From Amaricoccus macauensis_A (GTDB lineage Bacteria > Pseudomonadota > Alphaproteobacteria > Rhodobacterales > Rhodobacteraceae), in assembly GCF_049800915.1 (NCBI RefSeq), contig NZ_JBNAFY010000002.1:124001-188000 (forward strand): a stretch of DNA of 64,000 bases, given 5' to 3'. The notes below the pieces were generated by a model. That model was not told the origin of the DNA. It saw nothing but the letters and a program-made list of their open reading frames with translations, and did not search any database. The position numbers and the translations under genes were made by a program. Positions 8,506 to 17,094 of this stretch are shown one piece after another. Each line of letters starts with the position of its first letter. The stretch's first letter is position 1.

Positions 8506-9102
8506 CTACTTGTCTTTCACGATCTGGCTGAGCTGCTGTTGCATCTCCGCCAACTGTCGCTTGAGCTCGTCGAGTTCGACTTCCTTGCGTGAATCGGAGG
8601 GTGCGCCATCCTCCGGCTTGCCGCTCATGCCGCTGGCGAAGGGCGCGAACATCCGCAGGGCGTTCTCGAACCATTCCATGTTGGAACGCGCCAGCGTCTC
8701 GAAATTGGCAAGCGCGGGATTGGCCTCGAATGCCTTCTGAACCTGGTCGCGCATCTTCTCCTGGTTGCGGGAAAAGGTCTCCATCGATGCTTCGAGATAG
8801 CCGGGCACGAACCCCTGAAGCGTATCGCCGTAGAGCCGGATCAACTGACGCAGGAAGTTTGCGGGAAGCATGGTCTGCCCCTTTGCCTCTTCCTCAAAAA
8901 TGATCTGAGCAAGCACGGAACGCGTGATGTCCTGGCCCGACTTTGCATCGTTGACGACGAAATCCTGGCCGTCGCGGACCATCTGCGCCAGGTGGTCGAG
9001 CGTGACGTAGCTTGATTTCGCGGTATTGTAGAGCCTACGATTCGCGTATTTCTTGATGATGATTGGCGCTTTCGCGTCTTCTTTCTTCTCGGCCACGCGC
9101 AT
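8506..9102 (-). CDS. phaR: Polyhydroxyalkanoate synthesis regulator PhaR
   Basis: This 198-residue cytosolic DNA-binding repressor carries the PHB/PHA accumulation regulator domain: KKYANRRLYNTAKSSYVTLDHL at ~22-43, then the LAQIIFEEE and ETFSRNQEKMR segments. PhaR represses phasin and its own gene and is released by binding nascent PHB granules. The C-terminal end (LDELKRQLAEMQQQLSQIVKDK) is a short coiled coil. It is divergent from the PHB genes downstream, so the gap at 9103-9258 likely holds its operator. Confidence 0.93.
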   Translation of the reverse strand: MRVAEKKEDAKAPIIIKKYANRRLYNTAKSSYVTLDHLAQMVRDGQDFVVNDAKSGQDITRSVLAQIIFEEEAKGQTMLPANFLRQLIRLYGDTLQGFVPGYLEASMETFSRNQEKMRDQVQKAFEANPALANFETLARSNMEWFENALRMFAPFASGMSGKPEDGAPSDSRKEVELDELKRQLAEMQQQLSQIVKDK

Positions 9103-9258
9103 CTCCCAGTGAACTTTTCTCCCGCTCCAGCTATGTTTATCTCCCGAGGCTGAATGCGGAAAGCGCTTTTTGCGTTTGCGAATGACCTAGGTTAAGAGCG
9201 GGGTCGAAAGCCGAGGATGGCACTACGACAAGAACAACGGAAATCCGGGGAGAGCAGC

Positions 9259-9390
9259 GTGGACCTGCGCCAGAAGGAGCGTCGCAGGGCGGCGGACTAT
9301 CTCGATCTGTGGGAACGCCATGTTACTCTCATGGCGATCCAGGGGAAGCTTGCGATACCGCCGGGCCCGGACCCGGATCGGGACGTCTGA
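9259..9390 (+). CDS. Small ORF coupled to the PHA synthase-like gene
   Basis: A 43-residue reading frame starts GTG 9259 after a GGGGAGAG ribosome-binding site and stops in TGATG, overlapping the ATG of the next gene at 9390. The peptide (MDLRQKERRRAADYLDLWER at its start) is a charged amphipathic helix with aromatic residues, followed by a Pro-rich tail. Good ribosome site, GC-rich third positions and stop/start overlap support translation. I do not recognise it; it may be a granule-binding peptide or serve only to couple translation. Confidence 0.5.
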   Translation: MDLRQKERRRAADYLDLWERHVTLMAIQGKLAIPPGPDPDRDV

Positions 9391-10625
9391 TGCCGGAGCC
9401 CGCGCCGAGGCGGGTCGGGCACCCCAGTCCCCTGATCTTTCATCTCGGGGCTGCGCTTTCGGCCTACACCCACGCCCTTTTGGCAGCCCCCCGCGCCGAT
9501 ACCGCCATGTTTCCCTGGGCCGACGGGTTGGGCGAGCGTGCGGCGCGCCTTGGCCCCGATCTCGATCAGATGGAGGTTGCCTGCGAAATGGCCGCGCGGC
9601 TGCGCGCCTCGATCGAGGGGCTCGAAATCTGGCAGAAACACCCCTACCAGCGCACGCTCGAGGATCCGCCCGTGATCTGGTCCGACGGATGCTCCCGCCT
9701 GCTCGACTACGGGCAGATTCCGCGTGCCGTCAATTGCAACGGCCTGCCGATCCTGGTGGTGCCGAGCCTGATCAATCGTGCCTATATTCTCGATCTTCTG
9801 CCCGGGCGGTCCCTGATGCGCTGGCTGGCCGGACAGGGCTATCGGCCTCTGCTGCTCGACTGGGGCGCGCCCGGTCGGGGCGAGGTCGACTTCAGTCTCG
9901 ACGAATACGGGGCCCAGCGGCTTGCCCCGGCGTTTCGCCATGCGGTCGAGACGAATGGCCGGCCAGTGGCGCTTCTGGGCTACTGCATGGGCGGCACGCT
10001 TGCGGCGGGATTTGCCGCGCGCAGGCCGGAAGGGCTCGCCCGGCTTGCAACCATTGGAGCGCCTTGGGATTTCTGCTCTACCGACGGGATCGCGGGATCA
10101 ATTCGCGCGCTTGTGCGGGCCGACGAGGGCAGGCAGACCCGTGAAATTCTCGAGACGCTCGGCATGGCCTTCGGCTTTGTGCCCGTGTCGCTTTTCCAGA
10201 TGCTCTTCGCGGTGATCAACCCGATGCAGGCGGTGCTCAAATTCCAACGGCTCTCGCGTCTCGACCCGGACGGCCCAGCTGCTTCCTTCTTCGTTGCGCT
10301 CGAGGACTGGCTGGCCGATGGCGTGCCGATGCCGATGAAGGCCGCCAGCGACCTGCTTCTGGGGTGGCAGATCGAAAACCGCACCGCGCGCGGACTATGG
10401 GAGTTCCTGGGCGGCCCGGTCTGTCCCGGCGAGATCGACGTTCCCACGTTGTGTTTCTGTGGCCGGTCGGACAGCATCGCCACGCCGGCACTCTCGGAGG
10501 CGCTGCCGGAACGCATACCGGGGGCCCACATGATGCGGCCCAATACCGGGCATGTCGGGATGGTTGTAGGCAGTGGCGCACGAACCGGGGTCTGGCGCGG
10601 GCTGGGCGAGTTCCTTGCCGCGTAA
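9390..10625 (+). CDS. PHA synthase-like alpha/beta hydrolase
   Basis: This 411-residue protein has an alpha/beta-hydrolase fold with the lipase-like box GYCMGG, in which the nucleophile is Cys199, as in PhaC polymerases rather than Ser esterases. The Asp is in CFCGRSDSIATP and the His in NTGHVGMVV near the C-terminus. At ~410 residues it is closer to class III synthase length than to class I PhaC (~600). It lacks the long class I N-terminus. It sits before phaA and phaB, so it probably acts on 3-hydroxyacyl-CoA or PHB; synthase versus thioesterase/depolymerase activity is undecided. Confidence 0.75.
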   Translation: MPEPAPRRVGHPSPLIFHLGAALSAYTHALLAAPRADTAMFPWADGLGERAARLGPDLDQMEVACEMAARLRASIEGLEIWQKHPYQRTLEDPPVIWSDGCSRLLDYGQIPRAVNCNGLPILVVPSLINRAYILDLLPGRSLMRWLAGQGYRPLLLDWGAPGRGEVDFSLDEYGAQRLAPAFRHAVETNGRPVALLGYCMGGTLAAGFAARRPEGLARLATIGAPWDFCSTDGIAGSIRALVRADEGRQTREILETLGMAFGFVPVSLFQMLFAVINPMQAVLKFQRLSRLDPDGPAASFFVALEDWLADGVPMPMKAASDLLLGWQIENRTARGLWEFLGGPVCPGEIDVPTLCFCGRSDSIATPALSEALPERIPGAHMMRPNTGHVGMVVGSGARTGVWRGLGEFLAA

Positions 10626-10772
10626 GTTTTCGTTGCGCCCAAGACTGTTGAGCCTCCGCGGGCTTTGTGCCACGACGAATAGCGTGTGGGGCGTGCGACG
10701 ATTCGTTGCTCTCTTACCGCGCAACGCATTCACCGGTCCGGGGGGAGTTAGGGACCGTTTTGGAGGATCAGT

Positions 10773-11948
10773 ATGACGGATATCGTTATCGCATCGGCTG
10801 CTCGCACGGCCGTGGGCAGTTTCAACGGCAGCTTCGCAAACACGCCGGCGCATGAACTGGGCGCGACGGCCATCAAAGCCGCGCTCGAGCGCGCTGGTGT
10901 TGAGCCGGGCGAGGTGTCGGAAACGATCCTCGGGCAGGTTCTGACCGCGGGCCAGGGGCAGAACCCTGCACGACAGGCACATATCAATGCGGGTCTGCCG
11001 CAGGAAAGCGCCGCCTGGGGAATCAATCAGGTCTGTGGTTCGGGACTTCGCACCGTGGCACTGGGCGCGCAGCACATCATGCTCGGTGATGCCGAGATCG
11101 TCGTCGCTGGCGGCCAGGAAAGCATGTCGCTCTCGCCCCACGTTGCACATCTGCGCGCCGGTCAGAAGATGGGCGACATGAAGTTCATCGACTCGATGAT
11201 CAAGGACGGTCTGTGGGATGCCTTCAACGGCTACCACATGGGCACCACGGCCGAGAATGTCGCCGAAAAGTGGCAGATCTCGCGTGAGGCACAGGATGAG
11301 TTCGCAGCCGCATCGCAGAATAAGGCCGAAGCCGCGCAGGCTGCTGGCAAGTTCGACGATGAGGTCACGCCGTTCGTCGTTAAGACCCGCAAGGGCGACA
11401 TTGTCGTGGACAAGGACGAGTACATCCGCAAGGGCGCTACGGTCGAGGGCATGCAGAAGCTTCGTCCGGCCTTCTCGAAGGACGGCACCGTGACCGCCGG
11501 TAACGCGTCGGGCATCAACGACGGTGCGGCCATCGCGGTTCTGATGAGCGCGGAGAACGCATCCAAGCGGGGCATCGAGCCCATGGCCCGGATCGCTTCC
11601 TACGCGACGGCGGGTCTTGACCCGGCGATCATGGGTGTCGGACCGATCTACGCCTCGCGCAAGGCGCTCGCCAAGGCCGGCTGGAAGCCTGAGGATCTCG
11701 ACCTCGTGGAAGCCAACGAAGCTTTCGCAGCACAGGCGCTTGCCGTGAACAAGGACATGGGCTGGGACCCGGAGATCGTGAACGTGAACGGCGGCGCGAT
11801 CGCCATCGGTCACCCGATCGGGGCTTCGGGCGCCCGCGTCCTCAACACACTGCTCTTCGAAATGAAGCGGCGCGATGCAAAGAAGGGACTCGCAACCCTC
11901 TGCATTGGTGGCGGAATGGGCGTTGCCCTCTGCGTCGAGCGTGATTGA
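10773..11948 (+). CDS. phaA: Acetyl-CoA C-acetyltransferase (beta-ketothiolase)
   Basis: This 391-residue thiolase condenses two acetyl-CoA to acetoacetyl-CoA, the first step of PHB synthesis. The acyl-enzyme cysteine is Cys88 in NQVCGSGLRTVALG. The NEAFAAQAL, GHPIGASGARV and CIGGGMGVAL motifs carry the His and second Cys. Length matches the family exactly. GGAGG lies seven bases before the ATG at 10773. A strong terminator follows the stop, so phaA and phaB may be separate or partially read-through units. Confidence 0.96.
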   Translation: MTDIVIASAARTAVGSFNGSFANTPAHELGATAIKAALERAGVEPGEVSETILGQVLTAGQGQNPARQAHINAGLPQESAAWGINQVCGSGLRTVALGAQHIMLGDAEIVVAGGQESMSLSPHVAHLRAGQKMGDMKFIDSMIKDGLWDAFNGYHMGTTAENVAEKWQISREAQDEFAAASQNKAEAAQAAGKFDDEVTPFVVKTRKGDIVVDKDEYIRKGATVEGMQKLRPAFSKDGTVTAGNASGINDGAAIAVLMSAENASKRGIEPMARIASYATAGLDPAIMGVGPIYASRKALAKAGWKPEDLDLVEANEAFAAQALAVNKDMGWDPEIVNVNGGAIAIGHPIGASGARVLNTLLFEMKRRDAKKGLATLCIGGGMGVALCVERD

Positions 11949-11957
11949 TTAAGATCA

Positions 11958-11981
11958 GGGCGGGGTTTCCCCGCCCTTTTT
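11958..11981 (+). terminator. Rho-independent terminator after phaA
   Basis: An 8-bp GC stem GGGCGGGG/CCCCGCCC with a TTT loop is followed directly by five T residues. It lies nine bases after the phaA stop and may reduce read-through into phaB. Confidence 0.85.
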
Positions 11982-12020
11982 ACATGACTATCCAGAAGAC
12001 TTTCAGAAGGAGGGGGAATA

Positions 12021-12743
12021 ATGGGACGTGTTGCTCTGGTCACCGGCGGTTCGCGCGGCATCGGTGAGTCGATTTCCAAGGCGCTTCAGGCCGAAGGCTA
12101 CAAGGTGGCGGCGACCTATGCCGGCAACGACGAGAAGGCGAAGGCCTTCACCGAAGAAACCGGCATCAAGACCTACAAGTGGAACGTGGCCGACTACGAA
12201 TCCTCCAAGGCGGGGATCGCGCAGGTCGAGGCCGATCTCGGACCGATCGAAGTGGTCGTGGCGAATGCGGGCATCACCCGTGACGCACCGTTCCACAAGA
12301 TGTCCCCCGACCACTGGAAGGAAGTGATCGACACCAACCTCACCGGTGTGTTCAACACGATCCATCCGGTCTGGCCCGGTATGCGCGAACGCAAGTTCGG
12401 GCGCGTGATCGTCATTTCCTCCGTGAACGGTCAGAAGGGCCAGTTTGCCCAGGTAAACTACGCAGCCACCAAGGCCGGCGATATCGGCATCGTCCGCTCG
12501 CTGGCACAGGAAGGTGCGCGGGCCGGCATTACTGCGAATGCCGTCTGCCCGGGTTACATCGCGACCGAAATGGTCATGGCCGTGCCCGAAAAGGTTCGTG
12601 AATCGATCATCGCGCAGATCCCTGCCGGTCGTCTCGGCAACCCGGAAGAGATCGCGCGCTGCGTGACCTTCCTCGCTTCGGACGAGGCGGGCTTCATCAA
12701 CGGCTCGACGATCTCCGCGAACGGCGCGCAGTTCTTCGACTGA
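12021..12743 (+). CDS. phaB: Acetoacetyl-CoA reductase
   Basis: This 240-residue short-chain dehydrogenase has the cofactor motif TGGSRGIG at residues 8-15, the NAG motif, and the catalytic Ser/Tyr/Lys in SSVNGQKGQFAQVNYAATKAG. The C-terminus ISANGAQFFD is typical for PhaB. It reduces acetoacetyl-CoA to (R)-3-hydroxybutyryl-CoA with NADPH. The start ATG at 12021 has AGGAGG upstream. It follows phaA across the terminator at 11958. Confidence 0.95.
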   Translation: MGRVALVTGGSRGIGESISKALQAEGYKVAATYAGNDEKAKAFTEETGIKTYKWNVADYESSKAGIAQVEADLGPIEVVVANAGITRDAPFHKMSPDHWKEVIDTNLTGVFNTIHPVWPGMRERKFGRVIVISSVNGQKGQFAQVNYAATKAGDIGIVRSLAQEGARAGITANAVCPGYIATEMVMAVPEKVRESIIAQIPAGRLGNPEEIARCVTFLASDEAGFINGSTISANGAQFFD

Positions 12744-12769
12744 TCCGTCCGGACAATCAGAAGTTTCAG

Positions 12770-12803
12770 CCCCCGGCGCGAAAGCGGCGGGGGTTTCTTT
12801 TCT
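12770..12803 (+). terminator. Rho-independent terminator after phaB
   Basis: The stem CCCCCG..CGGGGG (arms 12770-12775 and 12788-12793) with a GC-rich loop is followed by TTTCTTTTCT. It separates phaB from the convergent DUF2252 gene, whose stop codon it touches. Confidence 0.75.
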
Positions 12804-14248
12804 CAGCGATAGACCATGTCGATGCTGTCGAACGCGCCATCCCTGTAGTCTTCCCGGAAGAGCTTGTGATCGGCCTTGAGCCTGTCTGCCGCCTCTGCGG
12901 TGAATCGTAGAATGTCATCTATGAAGAGCGCTTGCGGGTTTGCCGCCTCGACGATGGACGGTTCGACATCGTAGTCGATCTGCCCGAGATCGTCCGAAAG
13001 GGCATGGGCCTGCGCGAGGGCGGCACCGCAGACCTTCGCATAATCCTTCCATGTCGCGTAGCTCAGCTCGTCCAGGTCGATATCGTCCCTGAATGGAGCC
13101 CGCTCCCGGGTCATGAAGCTTTCGCCGTCGATTTCGGCGGCACCATAAAAGACATCACCGTGGGCGAGCTGAACCGCCTGCGCGTGTGCGATCCTGTCGG
13201 CCTTGTCGCCGGCCATGAAGTCCGATGGCGGGGTCAGGCCCTCGAGAGCCGAGCGCCGGGCGCGTTTGAACTCTATGATGAAGTCGTCGGTCGCATCCTT
13301 CGACGGCCCCTCGATCAGCACGTAATAGCGCGGCAGACCGAGCGAGGCGGTTCCCTGGCCGTGGCGGACGCAGACATCCTTGACTCTCAGTTCTCCGATC
13401 CGCTTCTGGCCCTCGATTCCGTTGGCCTTCGCAAGGTCGTTGATCGCCTTCTGGAATTTCTCCCGCTCGCTCGAGACCGGCTGAAGCTCGTCGGTCGGCT
13501 TGAACCCGAGTCCGGACGGCTCGAGATAATCGTCCCAGAGCCACGACTTGCGCTCTTCCCAGGCCTCCTTGAAGAGCGTCCGGATGACCTTGGGCGAGTT
13601 GTCCATCCGGTAGTCGTCGTTCTTCTCGGTGGCCCGTTTGGCGTAGCGCCCCATCGCTTCGAGATATCCTTTGACGAACTTCTCGACGATCTTGCGCCTT
13701 TTCTTCCGTTTCATGCCCGCGACTTTGCGCGCCGCAATCCAGAAGCCCACGGCACCGCGCTTGATGTCCCAGGTGAACGGCGCATAGATCGCCTCGTCGA
13801 AATCGTTCAGGCCGAATATGGGCACACCGTTCTTGTCGGGCATGATGCCGAAGTTCTCGGGGTGCACGTCCCCGAGTGCCATGACGCTTGGCATGTGCGC
13901 GTCTTGGCCGGCCATGTCGCGGTAGAACAGGAGCGCAGTGCCCCGAAAGAACTTGAAGAAGTCATCGGCAAGCTTGCCGAACTTCTCCTCGGCGCCATGA
14001 GAGCGCTGCTGGATCCGGGTGGCGTGGTCCTCCCTTAGCGTGGATCGCACATGCTCCCTGCGCGACTGGCCTGTCAGGAGCATCGGGTGAATGACCTGCT
14101 CTCCGTTGGCCACGCGGTGGGCGAGCTGGCGGAAGCCCTCGACACGTCCTTCCGCCTTTCGGCTTGCTTCGACCTCGGGCTTGCCCTGCCTCTTGGCAGA
14201 GTCGCCGCTGGATGTCTTGCGGCTTGACGCCGGTTTCTTCTTCGTCAT
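12803..14248 (-). CDS. DUF2252 family protein (kinase-like fold)
   Basis: This 481-residue cytosolic protein has a Lys/Ser/Arg-rich, probably disordered N-terminus (~1-40), then the DUF2252 body. Hallmarks are FRGTALLFYRDM, GDVHPENFG, NDFDEA, and near the middle GQGTASLGLPRYYVLIEG. The GDxHxxNFG motif resembles the catalytic loop of aminoglycoside-phosphotransferase-like kinases. Function is unknown. It is convergent with phaB and shows no operon partner. Start ATG 14248 was taken as the first Met; a later one could be used because the N-terminus is low complexity. Confidence 0.88.
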   Translation of the reverse strand: MTKKKPASSRKTSSGDSAKRQGKPEVEASRKAEGRVEGFRQLAHRVANGEQVIHPMLLTGQSRREHVRSTLREDHATRIQQRSHGAEEKFGKLADDFFKFFRGTALLFYRDMAGQDAHMPSVMALGDVHPENFGIMPDKNGVPIFGLNDFDEAIYAPFTWDIKRGAVGFWIAARKVAGMKRKKRRKIVEKFVKGYLEAMGRYAKRATEKNDDYRMDNSPKVIRTLFKEAWEERKSWLWDDYLEPSGLGFKPTDELQPVSSEREKFQKAINDLAKANGIEGQKRIGELRVKDVCVRHGQGTASLGLPRYYVLIEGPSKDATDDFIIEFKRARRSALEGLTPPSDFMAGDKADRIAHAQAVQLAHGDVFYGAAEIDGESFMTRERAPFRDDIDLDELSYATWKDYAKVCGAALAQAHALSDDLGQIDYDVEPSIVEAANPQALFIDDILRFTAEAADRLKADHKLFREDYRDGAFDSIDMVYR

Positions 14249-14331
14249 CGATTGCCTCCCCCTGGACTGATATTGCCTTCATCACCGCCGCACGTCCATC
14301 ACGCGCAACTGCCGCCAAGCCCGCTTGATTT

Positions 14332-14541
14332 CTAGCCGCTGGCGGGCGGGGCAGGTGGTTCGATCGGCGGATACTCCGGGTCGGGCGGTGGATCGACCGG
14401 AGGCGGCGAAGGTGGGGCGATGGGAGGCGTTTCCGGGGGTGTTCCGCCCGGAATGTCGGGGCCAGGCGGTAACGGGGTGGGGTCAGAGGGCGGAACGTCG
14501 GTTGCCCGGCTTGCTGCTGATCTGCTGGCTATCTGTATCAT
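14332..14541 (-). CDS. Proline-rich small hypothetical protein
   Basis: A 69-residue frame from ATG 14541 begins MIQIASRSAASRATDVPPSD, then is almost entirely Pro, Asp, Glu and Gly (PPGP, PPEIPP-like repeats) to the stop. No signal peptide or fold is evident. The ribosome-binding site is weak, so translation is uncertain. The repeat-like, acidic Pro-rich composition suggests a disordered or linker-like peptide. Confidence 0.4.
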   Translation of the reverse strand: MIQIASRSAASRATDVPPSDPTPLPPGPDIPGGTPPETPPIAPPSPPPVDPPPDPEYPPIEPPAPPASG

Positions 14542-14608
14542 GACAAACCAACGTTGAACGCGGCCGGGAGTTCCAAAAGCGGCTCTCAGCAAGCGGGATG
14601 TCGGTTGT

Positions 14609-14631
14609 CCCGCCCCTTGTTTTGGGGCGGG
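14609..14631 (-). terminator. Strong hairpin downstream of cobO
   Basis: A perfect 8-bp stem CCCGCCCC/GGGGCGGG with a 7-base loop lies about 40 bp past the cobO stop on the minus strand. No T-tract follows in that direction, so it would act as a weak or Rho-assisted terminator or as 3' end protection. Confidence 0.5.
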
Positions 14632-14671
14632 CCTTCTGTCCCGTGGGTGGTTCGCCCGAGTTTGTCTTATT

Positions 14672-15280
14672 CTAGAATTCGACGCCTTCCTGCGCGACCA
14701 CGCCATCCTTGAATGGGTGCTTGACCAGTTTCATTTCGGACACGAGATCGGCAGCCTCGAAGAGCTCGGGCTTCGCGTTGCGGCCCGTAAGCACCACGTG
14801 GGTCATCTCCGGCTTCCGGGTCTGGAGGAAGTCGACCACCTCGTCGATATCAAGATAGTCGTAGCGCAATGCGATATTGATCTCGTCGAGCAGAACGAAG
14901 CGGATCTCCGGGTCGAGGATCAGCGCCTTGGCCTGTTCCCAGCCTGCCTGCGCCGCGGCGACGTCGCGCTCGCGGTCCTGCGTCTCCCAGGTGAACCCCT
15001 CGCCCGAGATCACGAAACGACATTCATTCGCGAATTTTTCTTTCAGGACCCGGCGCTCACCGGTTTCCCAGGTGCCCTTGATGAACTGCACGACAGCGCA
15101 GGGGATGCCATGTCCGATGCAGCGAAGGATCATACCGAAGCCCGAGGAGGACTTTCCCTTGCCATTTCCGGTATGGACGATGATGAGGCCCCGCTTTTCG
15201 GTCTTGCTTTTCATCAGCCTGTCGCGGGCGGCTTTTATCTTCTTCATCTTTTCATTGTGCCGCAGCGTCGTTTCATCCAT
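14672..15280 (-). CDS. cobO: Cob(I)yrinic acid a,c-diamide adenosyltransferase
   Basis: This 202-residue CobO/BtuR-type enzyme transfers the adenosyl group of ATP to the cobalt of corrinoids in cobalamin synthesis. The P-loop HTGNGKGKSSSG spans ~36-47. LLDEINIALRYDYLD and HVVLTGRNAKPELFEAADLVSEM are typical. ATG 15280 is preceded by GAGGGG; longer in-frame starts add a non-conserved extension. No other cob genes are nearby and no cobalamin riboswitch was seen upstream. Confidence 0.95.
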   Translation of the reverse strand: MDETTLRHNEKMKKIKAARDRLMKSKTEKRGLIIVHTGNGKGKSSSGFGMILRCIGHGIPCAVVQFIKGTWETGERRVLKEKFANECRFVISGEGFTWETQDRERDVAAAQAGWEQAKALILDPEIRFVLLDEINIALRYDYLDIDEVVDFLQTRKPEMTHVVLTGRNAKPELFEAADLVSEMKLVKHPFKDGVVAQEGVEF

Positions 15281-15408
15281 TGTTTGGTCCCCTCGGTTGC
15301 CTGTTCTGCCTGTTTGATGCGGGTGGACGCGGTATGCAACTGCGCAACGCCATCCCTCCGGCGCGTCGCAGAAATTCCGGTTCGTACCGTGTCTTAACCA
15401 AGCCTGAG

Positions 15409-15435
15409 TTGACCTCTGCCACACGCCTCTATATT
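15409..15435 (+). promoter_or_regulatory. Candidate promoter of the nuo operon
   Basis: TTGACC 15409-15414 and TATATT 15430-15435 are separated by 15 bp, short for sigma70 but otherwise good matches, 60 bp before nuoA. It lies in the 215-bp divergent gap between cobO and nuoA. Confidence 0.4.
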
Positions 15436-15495
15436 CCACGATTAAGCAAGGTGCGAAGCGGCACCCAGCGTGTGACAAAGCGTCGGAGGCGAGAC

Positions 15496-15861
15496 ATGGA
15501 CCAGCTCTTACGCGAGTATCTGCCGATCCTGATATTTCTCGGATTGGCCATAGCACTCGGATTGGTCCTGCTGCTCTCGGCTGTCATCGTCGCCATCAGC
15601 AATCCGGACCCGGAAAAGGTTTCCGCCTACGAGTGCGGCTTCAATGCCTTTGATGATGCCCGAATGAAGTTCGATGTGCGGTTCTATCTCGTGTCGATCC
15701 TCTTCATCATCTTCGATCTCGAGGTGGCGTTCCTCTTCCCGTGGGCGGTGAGTTTCCAGCACCTCGGTGATGTCGGGTTCTGGTCGATGATGGTCTTTCT
15801 GGCCGTGCTGACAGTGGGCTTCGCGTATGAGTGGAAAAAGGGAGCCCTCGAATGGGAGTGA
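15496..15861 (+). CDS. nuoA: NADH-quinone oxidoreductase subunit A
   Basis: This 121-residue inner-membrane subunit of complex I has three membrane helices (starting ~8, ~63 and ~92). The conserved loop AYECGFNAFDDARMKFDVRFYL and the FDLEVAFLFPWA segment are diagnostic of NuoA/ND3. ATG 15496 is preceded by GGAGGCGAG. Its TGA overlaps the start of nuoB. Confidence 0.96.
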   Translation: MDQLLREYLPILIFLGLAIALGLVLLLSAVIVAISNPDPEKVSAYECGFNAFDDARMKFDVRFYLVSILFIIFDLEVAFLFPWAVSFQHLGDVGFWSMMVFLAVLTVGFAYEWKKGALEWE

Positions 15862-16466
15862 CATCCACGGGCCAGGCGACCGAGGCAAAGACGGACGGAG
15901 CCTCCGGTGATTTCATCCCGGCAGCGACCACGGGTCAGCTTCCAGCAGGTCTGAACGCGGCCGGCCCCGACAAGGAGGCCGCTGCACGCGCGCTGTCCGA
16001 TGAACTGGCGGACAAGGGCTTCCTGGTCACGTCGACAGCCGGGGCGATCAACTGGGCCCGCACGGGCAGCCTTCACTGGATGACCTTCGGTCTCGCCTGC
16101 TGCGCGGTCGAGATGATGCAGACATCCATGCCGCGCTACGACCTTGAGCGCTTCGGGACCGCACCGCGTGCATCTCCGCGCCAGTCGGACCTGATGATCG
16201 TCGCAGGCACGCTTACCAACAAGATGGCCCCCGCGCTGCGCAAGGTCTACGACCAGATGCCCGAGCCGCGCTACGTGATCTCCATGGGTTCCTGCGCCAA
16301 TGGCGGTGGCTACTACCACTACAGCTACTCGGTGGTGCGCGGATGCGACCGCGTCGTGCCGGTGGATGTCTATGTTCCCGGCTGTCCGCCGACCGCCGAA
16401 GCGCTGCTCTACGGGATCCTCCAGCTTCAGCGGAAGATCCGGCGCACTGGCACGATCGTGCGTTGA
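15852..16466 (+). CDS. nuoB: NADH-quinone oxidoreductase subunit B
   Basis: This 204-residue subunit binds the terminal [4Fe-4S] cluster N2 beside the quinone site. Cluster ligands are seen in CCAVEMMQT, GSCANGGG and GCPPTAEAL. The start ATG 15852 overlaps the end of nuoA by ten bases, with GGGAG upstream. The first ~40 residues, rich in Thr, Ala and Asp, form an N-terminal extension compared with shorter bacterial homologues. Confidence 0.96.
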   Translation: MGVTSTGQATEAKTDGASGDFIPAATTGQLPAGLNAAGPDKEAAARALSDELADKGFLVTSTAGAINWARTGSLHWMTFGLACCAVEMMQTSMPRYDLERFGTAPRASPRQSDLMIVAGTLTNKMAPALRKVYDQMPEPRYVISMGSCANGGGYYHYSYSVVRGCDRVVPVDVYVPGCPPTAEALLYGILQLQRKIRRTGTIVR

Positions 16467-16479
16467 GGAGGACGCTGGC

Positions 16480-17094
16480 ATGAGTATGGAAATCGCGGCC
16501 TTCGAGGATCTGCAGGAAACCATCACGATGCGCAAGGAGGGCGCGGTCCTGCAGTCCGAAATCGCCCATGGCGAGCTGACGATGACGGTCCGGCCGGCGG
16601 CCCTCGTGGATTTCATCGGCTTCCTGAAGGCGGATGGGGCCTGCCGCTTCACCACCCTGATCGATATCACGGCCATCGATTGGCCGGAGCGGGAGCGCCG
16701 CTTCGACATCGTCTATCACTTCCTCTCCATGCACCTGAACCAGCGCATCCGGGTGAAGGCGGAGGTGCGCGAGGACGAGATCGTGCCGTCCATCGTCGAA
16801 ATCCATCCCGGCGCGAACTGGTACGAGCGCGAAGTCTTCGACATGTATGGCCTGCTGTTCTCCGGTCACCCGGATCTGCGCCGAATTCTCACCGACTATG
16901 GCTTCCGGGGGTATCCGCTCCGCAAGGACTTCCCGACAACGGGCTATGTCGAGGTGCGGTATGACGAGGAGCAGAAGCGAGTCGTCTATGAGCCGGTCAA
17001 GCTGACCCAGGAATACCGCCAGTTCGACTTCATGAGCCCCTGGGAAGGTGCGGAATATATTCTTCCAGGCGACGAAAAGGGGGAGGGTGCGTGA
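16480..17094 (+). CDS. nuoC: NADH-quinone oxidoreductase subunit C
   Basis: This 204-residue 30-kDa-type subunit is a separate protein rather than the NuoCD fusion of enterobacteria. Family signatures include HPGANWYEREVFDMYGLLFSGHPDLRRILTDYGF and GYPLRKDFPTTGYVEVRYD. It sits in the peripheral arm. GAGGAGG precedes ATG 16480. Its stop TGA lies inside the GTG start of the next gene (GTGA). Confidence 0.96.
   Translation: MSMEIAAFEDLQETITMRKEGAVLQSEIAHGELTMTVRPAALVDFIGFLKADGACRFTTLIDITAIDWPERERRFDIVYHFLSMHLNQRIRVKAEVREDEIVPSIVEIHPGANWYEREVFDMYGLLFSGHPDLRRILTDYGFRGYPLRKDFPTTGYVEVRYDEEQKRVVYEPVKLTQEYRQFDFMSPWEGAEYILPGDEKGEGA

Noticed and set aside
14332..14706. 124-codon version of the proline-rich ORF
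   Set aside because: The added N-terminal part is very Arg-rich, crosses the hairpin at 14609-14631 and overlaps cobO; only the 69-residue part was kept, at low confidence.
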